Below, in pieces: positions 34,652-45,619 of a DNA stretch of 64,000 nucleotides. Origin of the DNA: Takakia lepidozioides (Eukaryota > Streptophyta > Takakiopsida > Takakiales > Takakiaceae); contig CM060734.1 of NCBI GenBank assembly GCA_030704615.1, positions 24,242,001 through 24,306,000 of the forward strand, written 5' to 3'. A model generated the notes under the pieces. That model had not been told where the DNA came from, ran no database searches, and worked only from the letters and a program-made list of their open reading frames with translations. The position numbers and the translations under genes were made by a program. Within the stretch, counting starts at the first letter, position 1, and each line of letters opens with the position of its first letter.

Positions 34652-36896
34652 ATCAACAGAGAAATCACATGTTACTACGAGCTTGGTCCACACACTATTC
34701 CGCATTCAGAGAATTGGTTTGATGAAGCTTGATGAGTTCCGCACAATGCTACATCCTGATGTCATCAAGAAGTGCGAAACAGGAAGATCTGCAGGGACCT
34801 GGTACTCGTTGACCCGAGATGCATTCTTGGAGTACATGTATGCGGTATGGCCCAAACCACTTCTTCCTATGTTATTACATACAAATTTGCAATTGTATGT
34901 CTGCTAATCCAATCGTTGATACTTGCAGCAAGAACTAGCAGAGGCCGCCGAGAGGGGGAAATCTGAGTATTGAGACGAGGGGCTTACCCTACGCCCTTCG
35001 ATTATTTGGTCGCCGAGCGCGCAGCCGGCCACCACTTGCACCGCCGCCTCCTCGTGATGTCGATATTCCACGTCCATCACCAGTACGCTCTAGCTAGTCC
35101 AGCTCCACCTCCTCCACCTTTTGATCCTCATCCATCTGTATCTCCTCCTCGTCCAGTTTCCACTAGTACCCCGGTCCATGTAGAGTCACCTGTACCACCT
35201 CCACTTTGCATCACTCCACGATCCATGAGTCACCTCTACCACCTCCACTTTGCACTAGTACTGCACCGGCCCATGGGTCACCTCTATCACATCCAATTTG
35301 CACTAGTACAACAGCCCACGAGTCACATCTACTTTCGAGTCCACCCCATGCACAATCACCTCCCAGCTGCTCACCTGATCAGTCACATATCACTCCACCT
35401 CCTAGTTCACATCACCAGTCACCCCAACATATTCGGACAGCTGCCCCTTCCCAATCCCAGGCCCCCATAGGTGTCTCACGTGCACGTCCCACCCGGACCC
35501 CTAGGAAGTGTAGGCCACCACCGGTACTTGAGGTACGACGGCCCAATGATCCTAGGGTTACTGACAAGGAGTATAGGATGATGTTGCAGACACCATTCAT
35601 GCCTAGCCTTTGGCGTGCACTAGTGCCTCCGGTCCCTATTCCTCAAAGCCAACCATTTCAGTTTTGGGGTCGGCGATATTGTGTGAAAGCCGCCACCAAC
35701 CCTTCCATGGCGGAAGAGCTGAGGACTGCTAAAGGAGTTGGAGCAGCCATAAAGAAGGAGTACGAGATAAGGAGAACAAAGCTGATGTCGGCCTTCCTGA
35801 AGCAATTGAGAATAGTGGATCCCGGACTTGGGGAGGAGTTCCTTCTCCAAATAAAATCCCACTACGACAAGCATGTACATCCAGAGATGCAACAGGAGAA
35901 ATTGCACAGGCAAGCTCTCTCTATGGTTGACAACCAGACAAAAGTGAGATGGCTTGAGATTTGGAACTCGGATCAGACGGTGAAGGATCTGAATCAGTTC
36001 CCAAAAAGCACAATCCAGCCTGGCACCAAGGTCGAGGGAATAAGTGATATTGTTTTTGATCAGTGGCTTCACAAGGCCACATTTTGGAATCAAGTATTTG
36101 TGGATTCAAGTACCTGTTGTATATGAAATATCCTATAGCTTTGTCATGCGCAAGTCTGATACATGTTCCCATTGTAGCTGGAGAAACGCGCCATTCTTGT
36201 CCTGGAGCAGAATTTGAAGGACTTGAATATTTCGATGGTCTCACCACCACAGATGACCTTGGAGGCGTACATTGGAAAGTGGAAAGGTCTCACGTGGCAG
36301 TACTGTTTCTTCCGAGAGTTCTCCAAGGATGGCAACATATTGAGGTCGAACGATTTCGACAGTCAAGTTGGAGGGGAGTGGGCGATGATGCGTGTTGTGT
36401 ACAGGTGTAGTGCCTTATGCCTATCCAGCACATTCTTTAAACTTTTGTCATGCCTCATTGAGAAAAGCTTTGTATTTCTTTTCTGCTACACAACAGTATG
36501 GGTCGGTACCGATCATCACATCCACTGCTATGATATTCTCCAGTCAAACAGTTCTCACTGCTGATCATGTCTTTGTTTCCATCCTTAATCCTGCCTCTGT
36601 TATCATAGGCAGTCTGTTTCTGATGAATGAAGTGATGGTCGGTGCCGACCATCACATTTCCCATTTGTGTAGTCTACATAATCATAAGGATTTGCCAACC
36701 CATGTTGCATTCTCTCTCATGTGAAAGTGATGATCGCCACCGATCATCACTTTCGTCTGCTTTCTGATATCTTGTTTTGGGGGATGGTGTTTGTTTGAGC
36801 CTCCGCAAGTACACTAAATATGTGTTGATGGAAGGAAAATACCTGAGTGGAATCCTAGATTACCTGGACATGTGGTCCGACCCTGCCGTTAAAGGG
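34652..36896 (+). pseudogene. ParB/methyltransferase-type accessory gene, copy A, internal exons only
   Basis: Exons can be set by comparison with copies B and C. Exon 34652-34844: STEKSHVTTSLVHTLFRI ... WYSLTRDAFLEYMYA, between CAG and GTATGG. Next exon from 34929 (QELAEAAERGKSEY, then TGA). A proline-rich insertion fills about 34975-35690. The conserved helical block resumes at AEELRTAKGVGAAIKKEYE ... QEKLHRQALSMVDNQTK ... FDQWLHKATFWNQ (to about 36090). Exon 36178-36404: LEKRAILVLEQ ... FFREFSKDG ... MMRVVYR. Last exon from about 36797: KYVLMEGKYLSG, cut off by the G2 LTR at 36898. The ParB-like exon and the methyltransferase end are missing. Confidence 0.82.
36491..36752. repeat. Palindrome family in the penultimate intron of copy A
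   Basis: Three 24-bp near-palindromes. The best, at 36632-36655, has perfect 11-bp arms, GTGATGGTCGG and CCGACCATCAC, around 2 nt. Variants are at about 36497-36520 and 36727-36750; the latter extends to 14-bp arms if flanks are counted. Confidence 0.85.
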
Positions 36897-36897
36897 C

Positions 36898-37803
36898 TGC
36901 TTGGGACTTAGACCCTTAATTTTTGCGCAGACTGAGACCAACATGAGCCTTAGGGGTGGCAGGAGCAGGCTTTAGGGGGGTTACATAGCCCAACACAGCT
37001 ATACACAGCCCGTCACAGTCTATCACAGCCAGACACAGTCTGACACAGCCCGACATAGCTTCACACAACCCGACACAACTTCGCACAGCCCGACACAGCT
37101 TCGCATAGCCAGTCACAGCCCGACACAACTTTACACAGCCAGTCACAGCTCGGCACAGCTTGACACAACATGTCACAATACATGGAGAACAGTTATCATT
37201 GACAGGGAATGACTGTGTGGGAACGACATCTGCAGAGGGAACGTGTTACTTCAAGGGTGACGGTTAGTTAGTTAGGTGGTTAGAACAGCTTGCGGGTAGA
37301 TTAGGAGAGCGGCAACAGGAAGGGGATGACTTCTTGAGGAGGGCGACTTGTTTAGGAGAGGAGGAGACGTAACGGAGAGCGGAAACAGTGAAGAGGAGAT
37401 TATGACTTGAATGAGGCTTAGTTCATGCAAGCTGTAAAATTATACAATAGGGTAGAATAGAGACACCATGGCTTAGGCATGATACATGATTAATCTTAAT
37501 CCGATACTGAATCGATACAAACATACTGTGTAGAGAGACACGAGAGAAGCTGTGGTATGAATGCATGATTAATTGGAACTTAGTAGATACTGAAGCAATC
37601 TGATGCTTCACTATACACGGTAAGGTAAATTGATAACATGAAGGCAGGAAGGAATACAAATAGGAAGCACAACCATGATTCACTAGCTGCAGGTCATGAC
37701 TGATTGTTCTAAGCGGGCTGAGTGCTAAGAGATATCCAACTCTTATATCTTGGAGTTTCCACCTCGGATAGCGAAGGGATGGGTGAGTAAAAGCCGCTCA
37801 ACA
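36898..37803 (+). repeat. 5' LTR of G2 element 3
   Basis: Same family as 29045-30003 but older: it begins TGCTTGGGACTTAG, lacks part of the start region, and its CACAGCC block (about 36985-37180) reads CACAGCCCGACACAGC. It ends CTCAACA, followed by TTTGGCGACCATACTG. Confidence 0.82.
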
Positions 37804-38391
37804 TTTGGCGACCATACTGCTGAACTGGGTCATGAACAACCAGATGTGACAGGCATCTGGTGGGATCATGGTGGTTGGAGAATTAAAGAATTTGATGTGA
37901 ATCAAATTCCCTGTGGAACTGAGAAGGAAAGATTGTCCAAACAATTCTTTCAGAGGTTCTTGGAATTGCCAGACGGTTGTAAAGAAAACATTCTTAAGAG
38001 AGTGCATGATGCTGACCCTGAGTGGGGTCTGGAGAAAAGAGTGATAAAGATTTATCAGGTGGCCTATAGAGGAAGAGCACATTGGTTACCAACACTGGTT
38101 TATGTGATAGCATTGCTATCCATTAAGCGAGTAGAGTTTGAAGGCTGGGAGGAAAGGAAGATGAATGTTTATACTCATATGCATGAGGAGCTTGTACTGG
38201 TAAAGAATTGGATTCCTAAGGATATTTTGTGGATCAAACTCACACCAAGAACAACTTTCCAGACTAGTTTGCCATATGGTTATATGGTAACGAAGACTTC
38301 TAGTATAGCCAAGGGTGCATTGAAGCTTGAAAGAAACCCAAGCATATACGAGAGATACTACAGAAGAGAGTTTTGGTTATTGCCACATTAA
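37804..38391 (+). CDS. First ORF of G2 element 3, function unknown
   Basis: Intact homologue of the ORF at 30004-30591, same length and ending LLPH. Most differences are conservative (for example WTIKEFEV against WRIKEFDV). No domain recognised. Confidence 0.7.
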   Translation, partial: FGDHTAELGHEQPDVTGIWWDHGGWRIKEFDVNQIPCGTEKERLSKQFFQRFLELPDGCKENILKRVHDADPEWGLEKRVIKIYQVAYRGRAHWLPTLVYVIALLSIKRVEFEGWEERKMNVYTHMHEELVLVKNWIPKDILWIKLTPRTTFQTSLPYGYMVTKTSSIAKGALKLERNPSIYERYYRREFWLLPH

Positions 38392-38820
38392 AGAAATGAA
38401 AGACATGAGACATGAGTGATGAAAGAGAAGCTAGACTCCAGAGATATTCAGTAAAAAGATAAAGTTATCTGAAAGCTAATTATCCATATCTTTGGGAGAG
38501 AGGAATAGACATAGGGGAATCATCTGGACCTCTCACACCATTAAGATCAGAGAGTACATCACCCATACCAGAAGAACTAGAGTTGGATGCCACTCCTTCT
38601 TTTTCTTTGCAAGAAAGATTAAGGGAATTGGTACAGGAAGAAGATCAACCACGAGGTGAAAGATCTGAGGTACATCCCTGGATAAAAGATTTGACATAAA
38701 TCTTTGATAAGAGTTGGCATAGAACACCAAAGGCAGGAACTCCAGTTTCTGAAACGGAAGACGAAGAAGGAGGAGAGGATGTGGCAGAGCCAACGGAGAG
38801 TTCAGACTCTCCAACACCAT

Positions 38821-39492
38821 TGCCAATTTGAGCACATGTGTATTGTGAACAATGAGAATGGCGATGATGCCAAGATGAGACTGTTTCCTTGTTCACTTAT
38901 AAAGAAATCAAGTGAATGGTATGCAAGATTCCCTGATAATCATTTCCTAACCTAGAATGGCTTGAATACAGCATTCCGAAATAGGTTCAGGACAAGTAAA
39001 ACTGAGGATGAAGTGTATGGAAATTTACAACAGTTAAAGCAAAAGAAGCATGAAACTGTTGAGGAGTATATGGAAAAGATGGAATTGATGATGAAAAAGC
39101 TGGCTGCTGTACTAGCACCAGGTTTACAGAAGACTTGGTTTGTGAGTGGACTTAGACCAGAGTTGCAAAAGAAAGTGGATATACCCCATAATACAGTGGA
39201 GGAGGCATTTGAAACAGCGAACAGAATGGAGCAATTGGGAATGCTCAGGAGAGAGAAAAGGGATGATGAGGACTCTAAGGATGAGTTAGATGAGGAAGAA
39301 GAGCAAGAGCTTAAGAGGAAGAGTAAGAGGAAGGAAAAGTTGAAGAGGGATAACTATGAGAAAAGATTAGAAGAAATCTTGAAGAAGTATGCCACAGAGG
39401 CTGTAACACATTGGAGGAATGGTGTTTGGTGTGCAAAATGCCAGAATGAAGGCCATACCACAGCTGAATGCCACATGAAGGAGAAACACTGA
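38821..39492 (+). pseudogene. G2 gag capsid, element 3
   Basis: Matches the element 2 capsid from CQFEHMCIVNNENG onward. TAG at about 38953 stands for the TGG in element 2 (AACCTAG against AACCTGG). Codons for the N-terminal linker were removed by a deletion joining 38820 to the capsid. It ends at a TGA created by the junction of the tandem duplication (GAGAAACAC to TGAGGAC). Confidence 0.85.
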
Positions 39493-39716
39493 GGACTCTG
39501 AGGATGAGTCAGAGGAAGAAGAAGAGCAGGAGCTCAAGAGGAAAAGTAAGAAGAAGGAGAAGTTGAAGAGGGATAACTATGAAAAGAGGCTGGAGGAAAT
39601 CTTGAAGAAGTATGTCATAGAGGCTGTAACACATTGGAGGAAGGGTGTATGGTGTGCAAAATGCCAGAATGAAGGCCATACCACAGCTGAATGCCACATG
39701 AAGGAGAAACACTGTA
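39262..39716 (+). repeat. Tandem duplication of about 230 bp in G2 gag
   Basis: The stretch from GAGGACTCT through the first zinc knuckle to GAGAAACAC (about 39262-39490) is repeated at about 39491-39716 with several differences, so one copy of the Lys/Glu coil plus knuckle was added. Confidence 0.85.
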
Positions 39717-42700
39717 CTATCTGTAAAATGGATAACCATTCTACTGAGAATTGTTACTACAACAGAAGGACTGCTGCAAGAGAACCTAGGCAAGTAAGGG
39801 TGCATCAAGTGCAGCCCCAGCCAAGAAGAAACAGTGATCAGGACCACTATGGTAGGCCTGGTGGTTATAACAATGGCATGGAAGGGAGAGGTAATCCAAG
39901 AGGGAATTACCAAGGAAATTCCAGAGGCAACTATCAGGGTAATCCAAGGGGGAAATACCAGCCAGAGAATCAGGATTACAGAAACAATCCCAGAACAGAC
40001 CAAGGGCGAGGACCTAATGGGGAAGAACTGTGTTACTATTGTAATCAGGCAGGACATCGCAAGGCAGCCTGTCCATTCTGGATCAGACACCAGAATGAGA
40101 TGAGAGCTCCTGTGAATGAGGGGCCAGTGGTGGCAGTTCACATGGTTAGGCCATGTGTTGTACCAGAAATAAGTACAATGATAGTAACCAGAAGCAAAGC
40201 CAAAATAATACCTCCAGTAGATGAGGAAGATGATGATAATGAAGATGGCAGTGATGTGCCTGAAGATGATGAGGCTTGGAGAGATGAGAAGGAACTGCAC
40301 AAGGAAGTGGCAGATACCATAAGGGAAATGCAGAAGAGTACTGATATTCCTATGGCAGATTCCTCTGATTCTGAAAGAGAAGAGGAAGTGAGTGAGGATG
40401 AAGGGAAGAAAGAAGCTGCAGAAATGCAGAGTAATGAAGGGAATTTGGCTGAAGTAATATGCCAGTCCAAAGCGGAGATTACCATTGGACAGCTATTGGC
40501 TGTGGCACCTTATTGTAGACACAGGCTGTATCAAGCAATCAATCGGATTGCCCATGTGACAGGGAACACAGACCTGAACAACAAGGTGACCAGTTATAAT
40601 GTGAAGCCGGAAGGGCGAGAAACAGTCATGGACTTTGATGATTCTATGCCAGTAATCCAATTGAGAATTGGAAGCACAGAACTAACTGATGTACTGATAG
40701 ATGGAGGCTCTGGAGTGAATATCATGACAGACCAATTAAGGCAGAAGCTTGGTCTAAGTAACATGAAACCAGCCCCATTTACAGTAACAATGGCAGATCA
40801 AAGAAGTGTTCAACCATTGGGATTGATAAGAGGAGTTAAGATACAGATTCAAAAGATGATCTTTATGATCACAGTACCTGTGTTGAAAATGGATGAAGTT
40901 ATGGAAGCTTACTCCTTATTGTTGGGTCGACCGTGGCTGAAACAGGCTAGGGTATTCCATGACTGGAATTCCCAGCTACTAACTGTGCATGATTGGATGC
41001 ACAAGATACAAATCACCACTAGGAAATCTAGTAGACTACCTGCTACGAGAAGACCTCGAGGGGTCAGGGAGTATGACAGGAGGGGAGGACTTGATGAGGA
41101 ACAGAAAGCTACCCTGTTTGCTGCACACCCAGAGTGGGAGCAGGTTGCAGAGATGCAACTGGAAGGCCTAAGTTGTTTAAAAGGTATATGTTGTGGTGTA
41201 GTGACAACAACACCAATTGAGGGTGAAACAAGATGTTACCCACCACATTTCTATGAAGAAAGAGAGGGAGAAATGGAAATCCTAGAAGAACCAGCCGCTG
41301 TGAGTTTACAGGATGAAGTGGTGACTGGTTGGACAATCACAGCTGATGAGCAGGTGAGAGAAGTGAATGTGGGAACTGAAGGGGAACCGAGGATGGTGAA
41401 GGTAGGGGCTGATTTGGAGCCAGAATTCTTTGAGGAAGCTAAGAGTCTGTTCATCAAATACAGAGATGTATTTGCTTGGAGCTACGAGGATTTGAAAGGG
41501 ATACCACCTGAGATCTGTCAGCATAAGATTGAACTGGAACCAGGGTCAGTACCAATCAAACAGGCAAGGTACAGAATGAATCCCAACTATGCACAGAAGG
41601 TTGGAGAAGAGATCAAGAAGTTGGCCGAGGCTAAGTTTATATACCCGATAGAGTATACAACTTGGTTGTCACCCATTGTGATAGTTCCCAAGAAGAATGG
41701 TAAACTGAGAGTTTGTGTGAACTATAAGAAGTTGAATGCTTATACAAAGAAAGATCCTTTCCCTTTGCCATTCACAGAAGCGGTATTGGACACTGTGGCA
41801 GGCCATGAGATATACTCATTCATGGATGGCTTCAGTGGTTATAATCAAGTGCAAGTGGCAGAAGAAGACCAGGGAAAGACAGCTTTCATCACAGACTGGG
41901 GTGCATATGCATACAAAGTCATGCCTTTTGGACTTTGTAATGCACCAGCAACCTTTCAGAGAGTCATAAGTGAATCTTTTCATGAGTACCTGGATGATTT
42001 CATGCAAGTGTTCTTGGATGATTTCAGTGTGTACAGCTCTAAGAATGAGCACTTGCATAAATTGGAATTATGTCTGGCCAGATGCAGGATGAGAGGTCTA
42101 GGCCTGAATCCAGAGAAGTGTACTTTCTGTGTGAACTCAGGGGTGCTTTTGGGACACATAGTGTGTAAGAGAGGACTTCTTGTGGATCCCAGAAAGACAG
42201 AGGCCATTAAAGCCTCTCCACCACCAGTAAATGTTAAGAGTCTAAGGAGATTCCTTGGACAAACCAGTTATTACAGAAGATTTGTCAGACGGTATGCACA
42301 GATAGCAGCACCATTGAGCAAGCTTCTGAAGAAAGATGAAGTGTTTGCATGGACAACTGAATGTCAACAGGCTTATGAGGAACTTACATTGTCAGTAACA
42401 ACTACACCTGTGCTGATTAACCCTCACTGGCACGTAGTATTTCATGTTTACTGTGATGCCTCAGGAGAAGCGTTGGGAGCAGTGTTAGCCCAAAATGTTA
42501 CAGGAAATATAGATTCACCTGTGTACTATGCTAGCAGGTTGATGAACAATGCTGAAAGGAACTATAGCACAACTGAAAGAGAAGCACTGGCAATGATTTA
42601 TGCAGTCAAGAAATTCAGGCATTACCTATTGGGAAGGAAGTTTATGTTTTATGTGGATCACCAGGCTCTGATATATCTGGTGAACAAACCTTTGATAAGT

Positions 42701-43045
42701 GGAAGGATAGCAAGGTGGTTAATAATCTTGCACGAGTTTGAGTTCGAAGTTGTTTACAAGCCTGGCCGTTTGCATCTTGTGGCAGATCACTTGTCACGCC
42801 TATCAACAGGAGAGCCCGCCACAGGAGTAGATGACCAATTACCTGATGCGAGTTTATTTGCAGTGGAGGTGCAGGGAAGTGCAGATGACTGGTTAGATTG
42901 GCAGTGGCCAATCAGATACTACCTTACTCATGGTCAGTGCCCACCTAGTTATGGAAAGGAGGGGGGCTGCTATTTCATGAGCGACATGAGCATGAGCGGA
43001 AAAAAAAAAAAACACGAGCAGACCATTGTGAGTCGACGGAAATAG
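39563..43045 (+). CDS. G2 pol polyprotein, element 3 (nucleocapsid-protease-RT-RNase H)
   Basis: One frame of 1160 codons without stops. It has three zinc knuckles (CAKCQNEGHTTAEC, CTICKMDNHSTENC, CYYCNQAGHRKAAC), an acidic linker, a protease with LIDGGSGVNIM, and RT with MDGFSGYNQ and the FLDDFSVYS active site. Thumb sequence FLGQTSYYRRFVRRYAQI follows, then RNase H with D in VYCDASGEALG, E in TEREALAMIYAV, D in YVDHQALIYL and D in LVADHLSRL. It is the best-kept coding sequence in the window. After RNase H it runs about 70 codons into what may be the integrase zinc-finger approach and ends in a Lys-rich tail out of the A-run. Integrase and 3' LTR are lacking. Confidence 0.95.
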   Translation: MKRDNYEKRLEEILKKYVIEAVTHWRKGVWCAKCQNEGHTTAECHMKEKHCTICKMDNHSTENCYYNRRTAAREPRQVRVHQVQPQPRRNSDQDHYGRPGGYNNGMEGRGNPRGNYQGNSRGNYQGNPRGKYQPENQDYRNNPRTDQGRGPNGEELCYYCNQAGHRKAACPFWIRHQNEMRAPVNEGPVVAVHMVRPCVVPEISTMIVTRSKAKIIPPVDEEDDDNEDGSDVPEDDEAWRDEKELHKEVADTIREMQKSTDIPMADSSDSEREEEVSEDEGKKEAAEMQSNEGNLAEVICQSKAEITIGQLLAVAPYCRHRLYQAINRIAHVTGNTDLNNKVTSYNVKPEGRETVMDFDDSMPVIQLRIGSTELTDVLIDGGSGVNIMTDQLRQKLGLSNMKPAPFTVTMADQRSVQPLGLIRGVKIQIQKMIFMITVPVLKMDEVMEAYSLLLGRPWLKQARVFHDWNSQLLTVHDWMHKIQITTRKSSRLPATRRPRGVREYDRRGGLDEEQKATLFAAHPEWEQVAEMQLEGLSCLKGICCGVVTTTPIEGETRCYPPHFYEEREGEMEILEEPAAVSLQDEVVTGWTITADEQVREVNVGTEGEPRMVKVGADLEPEFFEEAKSLFIKYRDVFAWSYEDLKGIPPEICQHKIELEPGSVPIKQARYRMNPNYAQKVGEEIKKLAEAKFIYPIEYTTWLSPIVIVPKKNGKLRVCVNYKKLNAYTKKDPFPLPFTEAVLDTVAGHEIYSFMDGFSGYNQVQVAEEDQGKTAFITDWGAYAYKVMPFGLCNAPATFQRVISESFHEYLDDFMQVFLDDFSVYSSKNEHLHKLELCLARCRMRGLGLNPEKCTFCVNSGVLLGHIVCKRGLLVDPRKTEAIKASPPPVNVKSLRRFLGQTSYYRRFVRRYAQIAAPLSKLLKKDEVFAWTTECQQAYEELTLSVTTTPVLINPHWHVVFHVYCDASGEALGAVLAQNVTGNIDSPVYYASRLMNNAERNYSTTEREALAMIYAVKKFRHYLLGRKFMFYVDHQALIYLVNKPLISGRIARWLIILHEFEFEVVYKPGRLHLVADHLSRLSTGEPATGVDDQLPDASLFAVEVQGSADDWLDWQWPIRYYLTHGQCPPSYGKEGGCYFMSDMSMSGKKKKHEQTIVSRRK

Positions 43046-43183
43046 GGTTAGGAGGCAAGGAAATAGGGTCATGTGAAGTTGGAATGTGGCACCAGTGGAC
43101 TTGAAATGCAACATTTTATTGCAAATTTTGTGGCAAGCCACGTCTATACAAGTGTGTTCTAACTATCATAGCCGGAATGGGCA
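43046..43183. other. Junction between G2 element 3 and gene copy B
   Basis: Short spacer after the A-run. It would hold the polyadenylation region of gene B (minus strand). Nothing else recognised. Confidence 0.4.
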
Positions 43184-43776
43184 CTACTCTCCTACACCCT
43201 CCGAGGAACTTGCCGCACCTTCTTCCTCATCCCCCCTATCCCCCTCATCCTCCGAGCTCTGTGATGCATCAGTTCCACCACTATGCCTCTCAAAAATCCC
43301 GTCCTCTCCTTGGGGGACTGTCCACCTCACCTCCTGGGAATCTTCTGCGTCTTCTCCCCCACTTTCCTCAATCCAAGACAAATCTACGAGCCCGACGGGC
43401 TCTAATAGCTGCTGCCTCCTCCCTCATCTTCATTTTCTTGAGGCTTGCCTCGTCTAAAATCTGTTGTACACGACTAGGTTCGGAACACCTCCTAATGGAC
43501 ACCAAAGCAAGCCGGGCAGCATAAGTAGGAAGGATGTACTCCCTTTCTAGACTAGGCATGAAATCCCCCCTGGCAAAAAAAGGCACGTTCCTCCTGCCCA
43601 TGAACTCCGGTGTAGACGTTCCTCCGGCAGTACTTGGCATCCTACAGTAAGAACAAATCCACTTCAAGAATGTCAATACCAGCACAACCAGAAAGGGTTT
43701 TCAATGAAATAAGAGAGCGGAGGGAGGTGCCTCATGAAATCTGGAGGCAACTTACAATGCCACCACTCACTCGTAA

Positions 43777-44727
43777 ACCGGGGGCTCCTCGGCCTCGATC
43801 CCAACTTCCTCCCCCTGCTCCTTCTCGGATTTTTCCTCATCCTCCGAGGATGCCTCTTCCTCTTTCGGTAGACGTTCAGCCGCTGCAAGTTCCGAGTTGT
43901 GGAGGGCAGTATCTGGCACGAAGGCGAACACATGCCTGTCGGACAACGTCCCTGCCCACATTGAAGCACCTGAGGAACAAAGCGGGCGGTTAATAGCTTG
44001 CGGCATGCAATTGCAATCGGGCCAGGGGACAAACTGATCACGTGAAGGCTTACCCGTGCCGCATGTGAGGTCCAGAATCCGCCCTTGGACATCCGAGCAC
44101 GTCTCCATGAGGGTTTGGATGAAAGCAGGGCTCCGGGTCCGGCTGTACCGCCACAGTTTGCCTGTCTTTGTGTCCTTTGGCATACTGGAGTGGGGCACAT
44201 AGTTGTAGAGGACATCGTAGGTTACAGGGTCCACAACGGCATCAACAAGACGACCGTCGTTGCGGAATTTGAACGTAGACCCTCTCTTCACAAAGCAATA
44301 TGCCTCAAACACCAATGTCTGCACATCCAACAAAGAAGGGATCAACTCCAGGGTCTACTTAACATACACCACAATATGAAGTGAATGCAATAGATTGATA
44401 ACTTACACTTTGGCCCTCTGTTCGCAACCCCTGTGTACTGATGCAGAACCATTTTCTGAGGAGGACCGGGGTGACACTTTTGGGTGTCCACCTTGCCACC
44501 GCATTCTCTGTGGTCTTCCCTCTCGTGGCAAGGACAACCACACATCCACCGTCATCCAGAAGCATCCCCGCCAGCCCAAACCCGGCTTTCCAGTAGTCCT
44601 CTGTAAACCTGTTCCAGGTGGGCACACCATCCAGGCCCTCCAGCAGCTCCCCATCTGGAATGTCGAGGAGAATCATGTCGCAAGCTCTCTCCACCTCAAC
44701 CCCCCCCCCCCCCGAGTGCTCTTGCAA
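43777..44727 (-). CDS. Beta-class DNA methyltransferase-like domain of copy B
   Basis: Exons 44727-44407, about 44355-44054 and 43969-43777. The order motif IV then motif I near the C-terminus is that of the N4/N6 beta class (PF01555-type enzymes). Seen: ACDMILLDIPDG; WKAGFGLAGMLLDDGGCVVVLATRG; LRKWFCIS; EAYCFVKRGSTF; then SRTRSPAFIQTLMETCSDVQGRILDLTCGTG and, after the intron, ASMWAGTLSDRHVFAFVPD. The motif I place is good. The catalytic tetrapeptide is degenerate, so it may bind DNA or SAM without methylating. Similarity is by motif order and spacing only; a search would be needed to prove it. Confidence 0.65.
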
Positions 44728-45619
44728 TTCGTGCTCACACCCGTGAAGAATTCCATCATGGCTTCAAAACCAGGGGTGTCTTTAGGCTCTGTACCGCCAG
44801 CCCTCTTCTTGGCTTTCCCCTTCTGCTCCGCCAGAGACTTGTTGTGTGCCACCTTCTTTGCCCTGGCAGCGAGAGCGTCAAGGAAGCTCTCATTGACGCA
44901 TTGGATGATGGTTGGAGGTTCTAGCTTTGGCCTGTGCGTAAACGTCACCGCCGAATACCGCCGTGTAGGCTCGCCCTCAAATGCCAACTTCTTGGCAGAG
45001 CCAGTCCCACTCCGAAGTGACTTGGGAACCCGGACGACCGGTGACTGGGTAGGAGCAACAGCAGTTGCAGGACCTTGAACAAAGTCGTCGTCCGAGTCAC
45101 TCTCTTGGGTCCCCTCCTGCGCCTCCTCCGATGCCCCGATGGTTTTCTTCTTTTTGGGTGTTACTGCACTCACCTATTTCCTTGTCCTTTTCCTTTGGCC
45201 TTTACTCTTCTCATGCAATTTCTCCTGAATTCCTGCCTGAGCAAGCTCTGCCGCTTTCCTGGAGTTCGCAAGCGCTTTTGCCTCTTTTGCACCCAATGGA
45301 GACAGCGGAGCCCGGTTTCGTCGGAATTCAGCATCCAGCTTCAATTGAAACTCGGATGGGTCGAGCGAGCCGGGCGGAAGGTCCACATACCAAGGGCAAT
45401 CACGCAAATGTTCCAGATGCCACTCCTTCACAATATCGTCAGTGTACATGGAGTTAGCCCCAGGGTTCCTCCATGCCAGGAAGAATGGTGGCTCGAAAGA
45501 CAGATGACATTTCTCCAAAAGGGAGAACTTGCAGTACCTGCATTCATGAAAAACACAATGAGGTCCCTGAAATGCATATTCGGCACCATTTTCCCAGGTT
45601 GGGGCGGATGTGAGTGGGC

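Larger units (their letters stand above)
36898..43045 (+). mobile_element. G2 Ty3/gypsy element 3, 3'-truncated
   Basis: LTR, first ORF, a gag with a deletion, a 230-bp internal tandem duplication, then one long frame for nucleocapsid, protease, RT and RNase H. It stops shortly after RNase H, before any integrase catalytic core, near a run of 12 A at about 43001-43012. No 3' LTR follows. Confidence 0.9.

Noticed and set aside
39509-40300. 263-codon minus-strand ORF with hydrophobic repeats
   Set aside because: Antisense of the conserved G2 gag/protease frame; no independent support.
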